From the NCBI GenBank assembly GCA_009829735.1, contig CM020620.1, positions 18,372,354 through 18,436,353 on the forward strand: a stretch of DNA of 64,000 nt. The letters are read 5' to 3'. Numbering within the stretch: position 1 is the stretch's first letter; the number at the start of each line of letters is the position of its first letter. Below are positions 33,579 to 43,848 of this stretch, piece by piece. A model generated the notes under the pieces. That model was not told where the DNA came from, did no database searches, and saw only the letters and a list, made by a program, of their open reading frames with translations. The position numbers were made by a program, and so were the translations under genes. This stretch comes from Pyropia yezoensis (lineage: Eukaryota; Rhodophyta; Bangiophyceae; Bangiales; Bangiaceae).

Positions 33579-35711
33579 ATGTCCAGCTCTGAGATTCAGG
33601 TCGGGCCCGTGGCTCCAGTGGCGGGCTCCGCGGAGTAGAACTCGGGTGGTCGTTCCCCTCTCCTGCCTCCGGTTCCTCAGGTGCTGGCGCGGACGCCGGT
33701 CGTTACGGCGGAGGAGGGGGATCAAGTGCCCCCGGCTCCGGCGTCGCGCCCGGTCGAGACCCCCCCGGTGGGTCTCCCGGAGATGCTTCTCGGTCAAGAT
33801 CCCCTGGCGGCCCGGCGCTACGCCACGGTGGTCGGGAACGTCAGCGTGGTCCGGTGCCAGCAGGACTGCCTGACCATCTGGCGCAAGGAGCTCCAGCGCG
33901 GGGTCTGGACCGAGATGGACAAGACGCGCCTGTACACGGCGGACCAGATGCGCCTGGCTCAAGACCGCTCCCCGAGCTTTTCAGGTTCGTCTTGGGTTGC
34001 CCGCCTTGAGGACCTCCCCTTTGCGCTGGTGCTGGATCTTCCCTTGACCGAGCGCGGAGTGTCTGCGTCCGTGCTCCGGTGGCCGGAGGAGGAGGATTAC
34101 GTCCGCCAGGCGCTCAAGGTTTGGGACAAGGCGCTCAAGGGACCAGGGAACTTGACGTGTGATCCCCGTCCGGAGATGGTCGCTTTGGAGCCGCCCTTCT
34201 GCACCCGGAAATACTCCATGCGGTCGCCGGCGCGGGAGCAAGGCGAGCGGCGGGGGCGCCAGCGGGACTAAATCGTGAGCTGCAACAAAAAAGAGGTCTG
34301 GAAGCTGGACAAGTCCAACCGGGCGGCGTACTACTCCAGGGTCATTCCGAAGCAGCATGAAGTCGAGATCCCGGTCGGGTTCGCACCGTCGAGCATCCCC
34401 TTCACCTGGTACTTTCTGGACGCTCTCACCCAGGCTTAGATCAAGGGCTTCTTCCACTCGATCCCGTACATGATGTACACTTCCGAGATGACGGTCTTGG
34501 CGGCCAACCACTGGCTTCACGAGGTCTTTGTATCCAACCAGCTCTGGCATCTCTCGGACCTGATGATGGTCTGGATTGTCGAGAAGCTGACTGTCGACTC
34601 CTTGCGCAGCCAGGATGTGGAGTGCAAGGAACTCTTCCAGGCGATGATCAACTTCCGGCGGCAACTCCCGGTGCACGACCGGACATTCTTGAGCTCGATC
34701 ACGGACCAGAATAGTCCGGGTCGGGATGGCTCGGGTTGGGTGCAGGTGGTCTACCAGACGTCTCCAGCCAAGGTGCAGCTGGAAACGCCGCTGCCGGCGT
34801 GGCCGCAGCTGGGAGGTCTTCCTGCGCCGGCCGCCTTGGACCTGCTGCCACCTGGTCCTCCGGTACAAGAGTCGGGGTGGGCTGCGGCGGTTGGTCGGGC
34901 GTCTGCAGGTGTTCAAGCTCCTTCGGTTGCTCCTGCTGCAGCGGTAACTTCGCCTTCGCCGTCGCCGGCGCTTGCGCGCCAGGCCCTTCCTGCACCGGTG
35001 CTTCAGGCTCCTCCGGCACCGCGTTTGCGTGCTGCGGCTCTCGGCGTTGATCCCGGCGGTACCATCCGGTGGCCTACTCCCCCAGGCGCTCTTCCTCGTG
35101 CGACTTCCACGGCTGGTGGCGGCTCGGTGCCCACCCTTGAGTTGGGTACTCCTGCTTCCGGCGTCGGTGCTAGCCGTCCGGGTGTGGCGTCCTCAGGTCG
35201 GTTTGAGCTTCCGGCGCCGACTCTACGCCTTTCCCGCTTCCGGGTGCCCGACTGGTACCTGACTCAAGGTGGCCCGGCGTGCGACTGGTACGACGTGGGC
35301 ATGATCTAGGATCAGCTGGGCCGACTTCCGGTACAGGTTGAGGGCGTCGGGTCTTCCTTGGTGCTGGGCACGTATGCCAGCGTCTTGAACGACGTGGTCG
35401 ACCAGATGTTTGCCTGTGCGGACAGCGGCCAGATGTCGGACAGTCCGGTGGTTGGTGAGCTCCTTGCGACCTTGACCCGGCATGGCTTGGCCCTGCGCTG
35501 GTCAGGGACCTTCACGAGTTTCCAGGAGCGTCGGCGGGTGCACTTGGAGAAGCGGGAGCGTCCGGCGGCCACTAAAGCTGTTCCGTTGGCGGAGTACGTC
35601 GAGGCGTCTCGACCGCCTTACTACGTCATCCCGTCATCCTCTGGGTCCCGCCGTGCTGCTGACGAGGCGCTGGAAGACGCTCCTGCGGCGCAGCGCGCGC
35701 GCCAGGAGTAA
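33579..35711 (+). pseudogene. Antisense ORF of chromovirus 1, four in-frame stops
   Basis: A single frame of 711 codons starting MSSSEIQVGPVAPVAG. It contains no frameshift but has stops at 33636 (TAG), 34269 (TAA), 34437 (TAG) and 35307 (TAG). It looks like a real old protein, non-repetitive in its first half (RLYTADQMRLAQD; HEVEIPVGFAPSS; TVLAANHWLHEVF), with a Pro/Ala-rich linker and a globular C-terminal part (SLVLGTYASVLNDVVDQMF). It runs opposite to pol and ends 274 bp from the pol stop. Motifs match those of the antisense frame of chromovirus 2 in the same order. No known domain recognised. It is neither gag-like with a zinc knuckle nor an envelope with membrane segments. Confidence 0.7.
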
Positions 35712-35985
35712 TACTTGAGGGCAAGGAAGTTGGGAGTCAAGGGAGAAGGGAGGAGGGAAGAGGCGGAGAGAAGGGTGGCTCGAATGGGTGCTTGCTTGTT
35801 TCTAGTAGTTCCATGCTTGTAGTGCTTGTTTCCTTGATACACCCGTTCCCTTTTACTAGTCTCCTTGCTCCGCGTCCGTTGCGGCCGAGCTCGCCTCGTC
35901 CAGCAAGCCCTGGTCAGCTCTTTCCCTCTCGTCATCCTCCGAGTCTGACTCTAGGATCTTGCCAGCTCTGGCCACCGGAGTGGCT

Positions 35986-37755
35986 TTAATCCCGTTTGGA
36001 GGCGCAGACATCAGCACTGGGCAACCGGTTCGAGGGCTCCCAGGTATCATCAGCTGGGTTGAGACCGATCCAGCGCACCCGCAGGTACAGGCGTCCCTCC
36101 ATCCAGGTATGGTCTACCAACGTGACGTAGACGTATTCTCGACCTTTTTGTCGGGATAACCAGGGTACTGCGGCGCGCTTACGCCGGGTCAGGTCCCCCT
36201 TGCTTGGCGGTGGAGCTCGAGTGACGTGGTCGCTGCTCACCCGGTACGGAGAGCCATCCACGTCTAGAAGAAATGTCCAGCTGTCCGTGCTCAGGATTTC
36301 ATAGGGCCCATCCGTCTTGGAGTCCAGCTTCCCCCGAGTCTTGCTGTGATTGTCCACGAAAACCCAGTCGCCATCACCCAGTTCCTTGTTCTTTTCCCAG
36401 ACACCCTTGTCGTAGTCCCGCTTGTATCGCTCCTTGGTCTTCGCGATTGACTCCTTGACTCGTGGGAGAAGAAGCTTCAGTTGTTCCAGGAACTCATCCT
36501 TTGTCTTGGGGCACGGCTTCAGACCAGGCTGGAGACCGTCCGGTATTCTTTCCAGGGAGAAGTTGGTCAGCCGCCTTGGGGTAACAAAGTCTAGTGGAGC
36601 TGCCCCTGTTGTCCGGTAAACACAAAAGTTGTAGGCTAGAGTGAGGACGGCCAGGAGCTCGTCCCAGTCTTCTTGATGCTCCGTAACGTACTGCCGAAGC
36701 ATGTCCACCAGGGTCCGGCTGAATCGTTCCACTTGACCATTCGTTTGTGGGTGGTACGTCGTAGTAAACAAGTTCTTGATACCCATCAGGTCACAAACTC
36801 CTTGGAAGAACAGGGATGCAAACTGGGGACAGTGGTCGGTCGAGACGGAGTCCGGAGGGCCAGAGGCAGCTATCCAGTACTCGCAGAAGGCCGACGTCAC
36901 ATCCAGGGCCGTGATGGCTCTTAGCGGGATTGCTCGGGTGAACTTGGAGAACCGGTCACAGATAATGAGCCGGTATAGGTTGCCACTGGATGACTCGGGT
37001 AGGGGCCCCAGAATGTCCATACTCAAGCTTGCACAGGGTTTTGCCGCAGGAAACAGGCGTAGCTTAGAAGTCTTCCTCCTCTGGGTCAACCGGTTCCTTG
37101 CACAGGAGATACAGGCCTCTAGGTGCTTGTGGACGTCATTTGCCATGGTTTCCCAGTAGTAGTGTCGCCGCATCGAAGCATACATCCGGTTGATGCCAGG
37201 GTGTTCGGCCTGGGGAGCCGAGTGCTCCAGGCGGGAGATATCAGCTCGGATGTTTTGGGGCACGTAGACTTGAGTTGCCCCATCAAGGGGTGATACCCGT
37301 ATCAAGAGTCCATCCGTGGACTCGGAGAAGCGACTATTCCGGTTCAGGTCCTTCTGGTGTCGTAGCTCTAAGCAATGAAGATTCTTGAGCTGTGCCTCCA
37401 GCATCCGGTGAATTGTTACCGGCTGGTGCGCTTCAGGCGACTCGTACAAGAAGCGTGCCAACCACGTCCGACGTTCGAGAGGATGAATCAGGGTATTTCC
37501 TCCGGGATAGGGCGCGTACCGGCTGCAGGAGTCTCCAACCGGGACACGGTGTCGGCGCAGTGGTGCTCCCTCCCTGCTCTGGTGCACACCTTGTACTTGA
37601 ATTCCGAGAGACGTAGACGCCACCGGGCAGCCCTTCCTTGGCTGCTGTCCATGCATAGCAACCACCTTAGGCTGGCGTGGTCCGTCCGGATGAGAAACTC
37701 TTGTCATTCTCGATTGGGGCCTAGCAGGAAACAGGCCCATGCGACTGCAAAGCAC
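35986..37755 (-). pseudogene. pol: Chromovirus 1 integrase with C-terminal chromodomain
   Basis: The integrase HHCC finger is present (SAPQAEHPGINRMYASMRRH..CISCARNR). The catalytic core reads MDILGPLPE, then STDHCPQF where the usual motif is SDNGPQF, so the Asn-Gly of the second catalytic motif has changed to His-Cys. The acidic residue in QVERFSRTLV is present. After the core come GDGDWVFVDNHSKTRGKLD and GPYEIL. The chromodomain follows: EYVYVTLVDHTWMEGRLYLR and WIGLNPADDTWEP, followed by the stop at 35986. The chromodomain places the element among chromoviruses, whose integrase tail targets chromatin. The upstream 150 codons of this frame are RNase H DNA read out of frame. Confidence 0.88.
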
Positions 37756-38943
37756 TCGCGTTCCGTCGTGGAATAGTTCTCCTCCGCTGGAGTCAAGATG
37801 CGACTGTAGTAGCCCACCGGGAGGAAGTGCCCATCAGATTGTTGCTGGAGTAGAGAGCACCCCACCTGAACGCCTCATGCGTCAGTCTCTAGAACAAGCT
37901 GGCCCTCCCGCTTGGGTAGCGCCAGTACTGGAGTCGTGGCCAAGCGCTTCTTGAGCTCCTTGAAGGCGGCTGTCTGCTTCTCAGTACAAACCGGCCGTAG
38001 ACGTTGCACATACCCAGAAAGCTCTTGAGTTCCGTCTGGGTCTTAGGTTGCCGGGCTTGCCGAAGGGCCTTCATATTTTCTCGTTGACGCGAAGCTCCCC
38101 CGGGCTCAGCACGTGCCCCAGGCATTCAACCTCAGTCTCAATCAGGTGGCACTTCTCTGCCTTCAGGGTAGCTCCAGCCTTGGACAGGAGAGCTAGGACC
38201 TCTCGGAGGTGCTCTAAGTGTTCCGCCGGGGTCTTGGAGAAGACGATGATATCGTCCAAGTAAACCAGACATGTCCTCCATCTTAGTCCCGACAGGATGA
38301 TGTCAATCGCCCTCTGGGAGGTAGCCGGAGCATTAGTGAGGCCAAAACGAAGACGCTTGCACCGGAATAGCCCCGTATGGCACGTCAATGTAGTTTTGTC
38401 CTTGTCCTCGTCGGCCAGAGGGATCTGCCAGTAACCGGCATTACAATCCAGCGTTGAAAAGAGGGTGGCATCACCGAGGAAGTCGATGCAATAATCCATC
38501 CAGGGTATCGGGTATACATCCTTGACCGTCATCTCGTTCAGGCGCCTGTAGTCGACGCAGAAACAGAAGTGACCGCTAGGTTTCTGGACGAAGACCACCG
38601 GGAAGGCCCACTCGCCATCTGAGGGCTCGATAACAACCATCTTGAGCATATTGTTAGCCTGCTTCCCAAGCTCATCCCGGCGATATGGTCCAGCCCGATA
38701 CGGTTGCAGGTGTACTGGCTTACCATTTCGCTTAAGCTGAATCCGGTGTAGGGTGGCGTCCATCTTGCCCAGCTCTCCCGACCACAGGTGCCATAATTTT
38801 TGAAGAAGCTTCTCCCCTGCCTCCTTCAGGTCAGGAGGAACATTTTCTTGGTTGACATTCGGCATCCTGGGTGGTGCTTCATCGGGCTTTGGGGCAACAC
38901 CGACAGCCTGTGCTTGTTCCGGAGGTACGCCTAGGGCGTATAG
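37756..38943 (-). pseudogene. pol: Chromovirus 1 reverse transcriptase and broken RNase H
   Basis: RT from about 38920 to 38071: motifs VIEPSDGEWAFPVVFVQKPS, FCFCVDYRRLNE, the conserved CNAGYWQIPL, FGLTNAPATSQRAID and the catalytic LVYLDDIIVF. The frame stops at 38071 and shifts to another frame (37889-38125: KTQTELKSFLGMCNVYGRF). The RNase H part is readable in pieces with at least two stops (GHFLPVGYYSR; EEFL/QEFLIRTDHASLRWLL). This copy cannot make a full polyprotein. Confidence 0.88.
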
Positions 38944-39840
38944 TGTGGCGAAAGCCACTCGCACACCCAGCACCCAAGTTGGGGTGGTGCACAAGGGCTG
39001 CCTCCCGTGTCGGGGAAACCGGAAGAAGTACAAGTCGCACACACGCTGTCCCTGTTGTGGGGCAATCCCCCCACTAACGAACAAGAAGATGGTGTGTGGG
39101 CCAACAGTTTCTTGATCGGGACGGGGAAGCAGGGCTGTGGCAAAAACCACTTACACACACGGCACCCAAGTTGGGGCGGTGAACAAGGGCTGCCTCCCGT
39201 GTCGGGGGGAACCGGAAGAAGTGCAAGTCGCACACACTCTGTCCCTGTTGTGGGGCAAACCCCCCACTGACAAACAAGAGGATGGTGTGTGGTCCAACAG
39301 TTTCTTGGTCGGGACGGGGACGCAGGGCCAAGCCCCGCTGTCCCTCCCCTTATCACCCCAGGGTCCCCTCAGAATCTCGCCACTCAGAATCTCCCACCCC
39401 AGCACCTGCCCACCGGGCCACACGAAAATTCAAGACGATAAATGCAGAAAATCCTCAAATCCAAGTTGGATTTACTACTAAGCTAACTATCCCAAACTTA
39501 GGGAATACGGACCCAAATGCAGGGGGAGGAACGGATCAGGCTAGTGGCCTGCCGCCCCTTGCATGGCACGTGTTGCCCCCCTACCTGGGGGTCAATACTG
39601 CCACAAGGGCCAAGCCCCGCTGTCCCTCCCCTTATCCCCCCAGGGCCCCTCAAAATTTCGCCACTCAGAATCTCCCACCCCAGCACCTGCGCAAGTCCAT
39701 GTCGGATTTTCTATCAAGCAAAGTATCCCTGACTTAGGGAAATTCGGGATCAAATGCAAAGGGAGGAACGGGTTAGACCAGTTGTCCCCCGTCCCAGTAT
39801 GGCGCGCTCTGCTCCCCTGCGTGGGGCCAGTTCTGCCACA
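38944..39840 (-). repeat. 3' LTR of chromovirus 2, interrupted by a solo LTR
   Basis: The outer parts 38944-39135 and 39606-39840 together form one LTR that matches 48256-48723 apart from point changes and a deletion of about 46 bp near 39690. Without the insert and one target-site copy it is 422 bp against 468 bp. It ends TGCCACA at 39840, directly before the polypurine tract of the element. Confidence 0.9.
39136..39605 (-). repeat. Solo LTR nested in the 3' LTR
   Basis: 470 bp starting TGTGGCAAAAACCACT and ending TGCCACA, same family as the host LTR. It is flanked on both sides by AGGGC (39131-39135 and 39606-39610), a 5-bp target-site duplication typical of gypsy integration. The internal part has been lost, presumably by LTR-LTR recombination. 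Confidence 0.93.
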
Positions 39841-39850
39841 CTTCCCTCTC
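39841..39850 (-). promoter_or_regulatory. Polypurine tract of chromovirus 2
   Basis: On the minus strand GAGAGGGAAG stands immediately upstream of the 3' LTR, the place where plus-strand DNA synthesis starts in LTR retrotransposons. Confidence 0.8.
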
Positions 39851-40434
39851 ATCAGTTCCGACCGACCCGGTCGGCCCTGAGAAGGGGTATAAAAGTGCGT
39901 GTTGCACTCACCGGGGGCGCGACTCGCTGTCCCCGGGGGGGAGCCCGCCGCCAACGCCGAGTCGGGTGGCGCAGGCATCCCATCCCCCGAAGCAACCGCG
40001 GAGCTCCCACCGGAAGTCCCGACGGGTACTACAACGCGAGGCGTGTCTTTCATACGCTCGTCGAGGGAATCAGACTTCACCTCGGAGTACACCACGTCTC
40101 TGCCCGAGTTAAGGAGAGGCAGCTCGGTCGCAGCTGCCCGAGGCCCACCTGAAGTTGAGGGGGGCTTGGATCGTGGGAATACCGGGGGCCTCCCCAGCGT
40201 GGGGGTGACCCGCGGTGAGGTGAGTAGTTGGGGAAGGTGGTGGTAAGGTGGTACAAGCTGCCAAGTGGGCGAGCTTGACGAGGAGAACGGTCGACGTGAC
40301 TGCCTCCACGTCGAGGTGACGTACAGATAGGCCCCGTTTCTTCACGACAGGCCCTGGGGAGGCGGGACTACCCACCCTGGCCTCTATACGAGGAGGGCTT
40401 GACGATTACCCACTGCGGCCGACTTGGCACAGCG
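39851..40434 (+). other. Leader region of the antisense gene
   Basis: No coding frame of note. Begins with the TATA box and contains GT-rich stretches such as GGTGAGGTGAGTAGT (around 40210-40227) that could be a splice donor. Probably an untranslated leader or intron. Confidence 0.35.
39888..39894 (+). promoter_or_regulatory. TATAAAA box upstream of the antisense gene of chromovirus 2
   Basis: TATAAAA on the + strand, 48 bp inside the element from the 3' LTR and 547 bp before ATG 40435. A near-palindrome CCGACCCGGTCGG lies just before it. Orientation and place fit a dedicated promoter for the antisense gene. Confidence 0.4.
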
Positions 40435-42104
40435 ATGGATCGGGTCTGGGGCCGCCTACGGGAGAAGTTCCCCCGTTGGGTCGGGTTCCCTGCCGGCTTC
40501 AAGACGGACCAGTTTGCCTTCCTTGATGCTGAGGGGGTCGAAGACGTGCAGCGGGTCAGCAAATTGTTGACCCGCGGGGGTACCACCGAGGGCCCCAGCG
40601 ACGTGCCGACCTTCACGTGGGACGTGATGGCAACTTGCGCCCGTTCCTTCGTACCTCCGATTCGCACATCCATCACTTCGACGTGCGGACGGAAGAGGAC
40701 ATCCGAAGAGGTCCCTACTTGGTGACCTCGGCTCAACTGGAGTTTGCGCAGCAATTGCCGGCAAACAAGGAGTTACTGTACCCCAAGAAGCCCGAGTGGT
40801 GGCCTCAAGTTGAGGTCCCTTATGGGCTCCCCGCGCTACTACCGCGGCTGGTTGACCACTTCGGCTCCGCCATAATGGCGGCTAGCCCAGACCACACAGT
40901 GGTTGCCATGTTGGCAACACTCTGGCTCCTCGGGGTCATGTCGACCTGGGTGTCCTGCGTCCAGAGGCGTGGGATGTTCTGGCGCCTCCCTCCCCGCCTG
41001 ATACAAGGTTTGGAGCAGCTCACCCCTCGGCAAGTTGCTGAGGGGTGCTCGTCGGGTCAACTCACTCCACTAGAGGAGATTTTGAAGCTTCACAAGCTTA
41101 TCGAGTGGGAGAGCATTGAGCACAAGTTGCGCCGGCCTTCCCGTGGGCCTAAAGACGACGGCTGACTTCGCCAGTTCGCCTGGGTCACCCGTGAGCTTCA
41201 CGACGGCCGCGTGGTACTCAAGGAGGGGTGGGGCATCGGGGACTACCGGTATGCCCCAGGGGTGGAGCGCCACACTGCGCCGCCCCCGGAGAAGAACCTT
41301 GTGGTTGTAGTTACCGACCCCTAGGAGCATCGGGCGCAAGGTGCCGCGGCGGCCTCAACTCGAGGTCGCAGCTACCATCGGGCTCCGCCAAGTCGGCGAG
41401 CCCCTCCTCTTCCTCCTATTGCGTTCCAGCCGCACGGGGACATCCCGATTGGCGTTGCAGTTGAGTCATCCACGCCTGTGTCCCCCAACTTGGGGGCCAC
41501 TCCACTTACAGTCAACCCCAAGTTGGTGTTGCCGTCCGCGCCCTTGACTTCTGAGACGCTTGCAACCACGTTGGTGCGCACCATCTAGTGGATAGGCACA
41601 TCGGCAGCGACTCTCTAGGCTTCGGAGCCCCCTCAACTTGAGGAGCGCGTTCGCACTGTCGTCTTGATTGCTAGTTGCGAGTCGGTTGCGGAGTTTATGA
41701 CGGCCGAGTTGGCTCGCATCGGCTCCATTATGCCCTCGTCGGCCCCACTTGGGCGCGGCAAGCGTCGTGCGAGTCGTGGCTACTCTCCTCCTCGCCGTCG
41801 TCGGCGCCACTCGCGGCGCTCTCATTCCGTGTCGGATGACGAGTTGTCGTACTCCAAGTCGGAGTCATCCACCGCGTCCGAGACCGAGTCGGTCCGTCGT
41901 CTGCGCCGCCCACTTGCGCGCAAGACCAAACAGGCATGTGGCCGCGCTCGTCGTCGTACTCATGATCGTGAGACTCATGACGACTCCGAGTTGGAGGCGC
42001 CTGCTCCACCGACTAGTGGTGACCGTTACTGGCGTGGGTCCTTTCGCTTGCCTCCGCGTGAGAGCGAGGTTCGGGGTGGTGGAGAGTCTAGCACGCGCGC
42101 CTAG
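40435..42104 (+). pseudogene. Antisense ORF of chromovirus 2, one frameshift and four in-frame stops
   Basis: Starts MDRVWGRLREKFPRWVGF in one frame and changes frame near 40670. It then runs in a single frame to 42104 with stops at 41163 (TGA), 41322 (TAG), 41586 (TAG) and 41616 (TAG). Non-repetitive parts include PYLVTSAQLEFAQQLP, PQVEVPYGLPALL, TVVAMLATLWLLGV and RLIQGLEQLTPRQVA. The C-terminal 140 residues are basic and Ser/Arg-rich (RRRRRHSRRSHSVSDDELSY), as in nucleic-acid-binding or nuclear proteins. It is convergent with pol, whose chromodomain ends near 42200. Motif order agrees with the antisense frame of chromovirus 1. No known domain. Confidence 0.7.
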
Positions 42105-42200
42105 TTGGCAGCTGCCCTTGTTGTGAGAGTGAGAGGGTTAACGCTGTAGTTGAAAGCCCCTTTGCGTACGACTTGGACTTGAAGCGCTCTCTCAGCCTGA

Positions 42201-43848
42201 TCACTTGGCCTTCCCTGACGTTGAGGGAGAGCAATCAGGGTCGAATCCGTTCCGGGCGTAGTAAGCCCGGACCTTCTCAGCGGGGAGGTCCTCCACGTAC
42301 TCCCATGTGTCATCTTTGGCGTGGTAGCCGAACCAACGCACCCTCAATGAGGCGGTCAGTATCCTCATCCCACCCGTGGTCGACGAACTTGTCGAACACG
42401 AACTCCTGCGGTCCCTGATTGGCCACAGGCAGGTACAGCAGACGCTAAGCCTTGAGCGCACGCGCCCAAGCGGAGTCGCCTGGAGAAGGTGGTGCAACTT
42501 TCACCGCGTCCTGTCCGTTCACTGTACGGATCCCGTCGTCACTTTCGATGGTGAACCGTCGCCCATCCGAACGCAGGACTTGATATGGTCCCTTCGTTTG
42601 GAACACCAGGTTACCCCCAGTTGGGGTATGCGAATGTGCCCGCACCCAGTCATCCTGCTTGGGGACGTGCTTGGCGTTACGTACCTTCTGGTCGAAAGTA
42701 CGCTTGTAGCGCGTCTGCGCTTTGTCCATCTCAGCCATGACTTTAGGGATGAGCTTCTCAAGCCTAGCGGCGAACTCCACCTTACTCCCAGTAGGAGTAA
42801 GTGTCCCGCCACCAGCCTCCCTACTTGGGAGCGGCCGCTGTACCGCAATAGACCGCACACGGCGCGGAGTCACAATAGAGAGGGGTATCTCCCCTGCAGA
42901 AGAGTGAACCTGCGCATTGTAGGCAGTAGTCAAAAAGGAGATGTATTGGTCCCACGTTTTCACGTGCTCACTCACACTGTGGCGCAGCTGCCGAACAATA
43001 GTTTTGTTGAAGCGCGCCACCTGCCCATTAGTTTGTAGGTGGTAGGGGGTGGCTTAGTTTGCCCGAACCCCCAACATGTCCAGCACTCCCTGAGACAGGA
43101 AGAACGCAAATTGCGGTCCGTTGTCCGATAGCGTACTATCTGGGATGCCATACGCGGCAACCCAGTGATCTAGGAAGGCTGACACGACCGACATGGCCGT
43201 GATCACCGCCAGCGGGATCTCTCGCGTAATTTTCGTGAAGCGGTCGCAAATGACCAGGAGGTACTGGTTGCCCTCCTCGGTCACTGGCAGGGGCCTGAGG
43301 ATGTCCATTGCCAGCGCGGCAAATGGATCCTTGGCCGGGCACAGCAGCATGGTCGTAGTGGGCCGCCGCTCCATCAGGCGGTTCTGCGCACAACTTGTGC
43401 ATGCAGCCACCCAACTGTAGATGTCCACCACCATCGAGGGCTAGTAGTACCAGGTCGTCAGGGTCTGGTAAAGTTCAATAGACCCCAGATGTCCACCTGT
43501 GGGAGCGTTGTGCTCCCGCTCAAGGATACTATCCTTGAGGGATGCGGGGACAACAAGTTGTTCAGTCCCCTGGATTGCCCCCCTCCTCAAGATGAGGCCA
43601 TTGTCTCCCACGAAGAACCGTTTCTTCGCCGGTGCATCAAGCGCCTCCCTCTGCGACTTGCAGAAGGGATAATCGACCTGGGCCTTCACGACTACGTCCA
43701 CCGACAGGGGCAAGTGGTTCTTGTTCCCTGGCGCCTCGGGGTCCAACGCTTGACCCGAGCGCGTGACCACCCCCACGATGGGGATGTCCTCATCGATTAG
43801 GTTAGTGTCTAGCCCCTCGGTAGGTACCCGAGACAGACCGTCGGCCAA
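42201..43848 (-). pseudogene. pol: Chromovirus 2 integrase and chromodomain
   Basis: One frame carries the end of RNase H/linker (MADGLSRVPTEGLD), the HHCC finger (EHNAPTGGHLGS..CTSCAQNRL), the core (MDILRPLPV, SDNGPQFAF, an N-terminal part of the third motif in QVARFNKTIV where the catalytic Glu is replaced by Ala) and GNLVFQTKGPYQVL. It is broken by TAG at 43441 (in KYYW-like context) and TAA at 43054. The chromodomain is split between two frames: QEFVFDKFVDHGWDED, then after an indel LRVRWFGYHAKDDTWEYVED. The C-terminal end is near 42201. Confidence 0.85.

Larger units (their letters stand above)
33579..38943 (-). mobile_element. Chromovirus 1 (Ty3/gypsy with chromodomain), truncated, with antisense gene
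   Basis: Pol is read right to left: RT (38071-38943), remnants of RNase H, integrase and chromodomain (35986-37755). An antisense (+) coding frame lies beyond the end of pol (33579-35711). The 5' part (gag, protease, 5' LTR) is missing, because the LTR of chromovirus 2 begins at 38944 within the N-terminal part of the RT region. No 3' LTR could be fixed. The left limit given here is the start of the antisense frame and is a minimum. Confidence 0.8.

Noticed and set aside
33492-33962. Minus-strand frame as a pol or gag remnant of chromovirus 1
   Set aside because: It is the complement of the antisense gene and has no retroelement motif.
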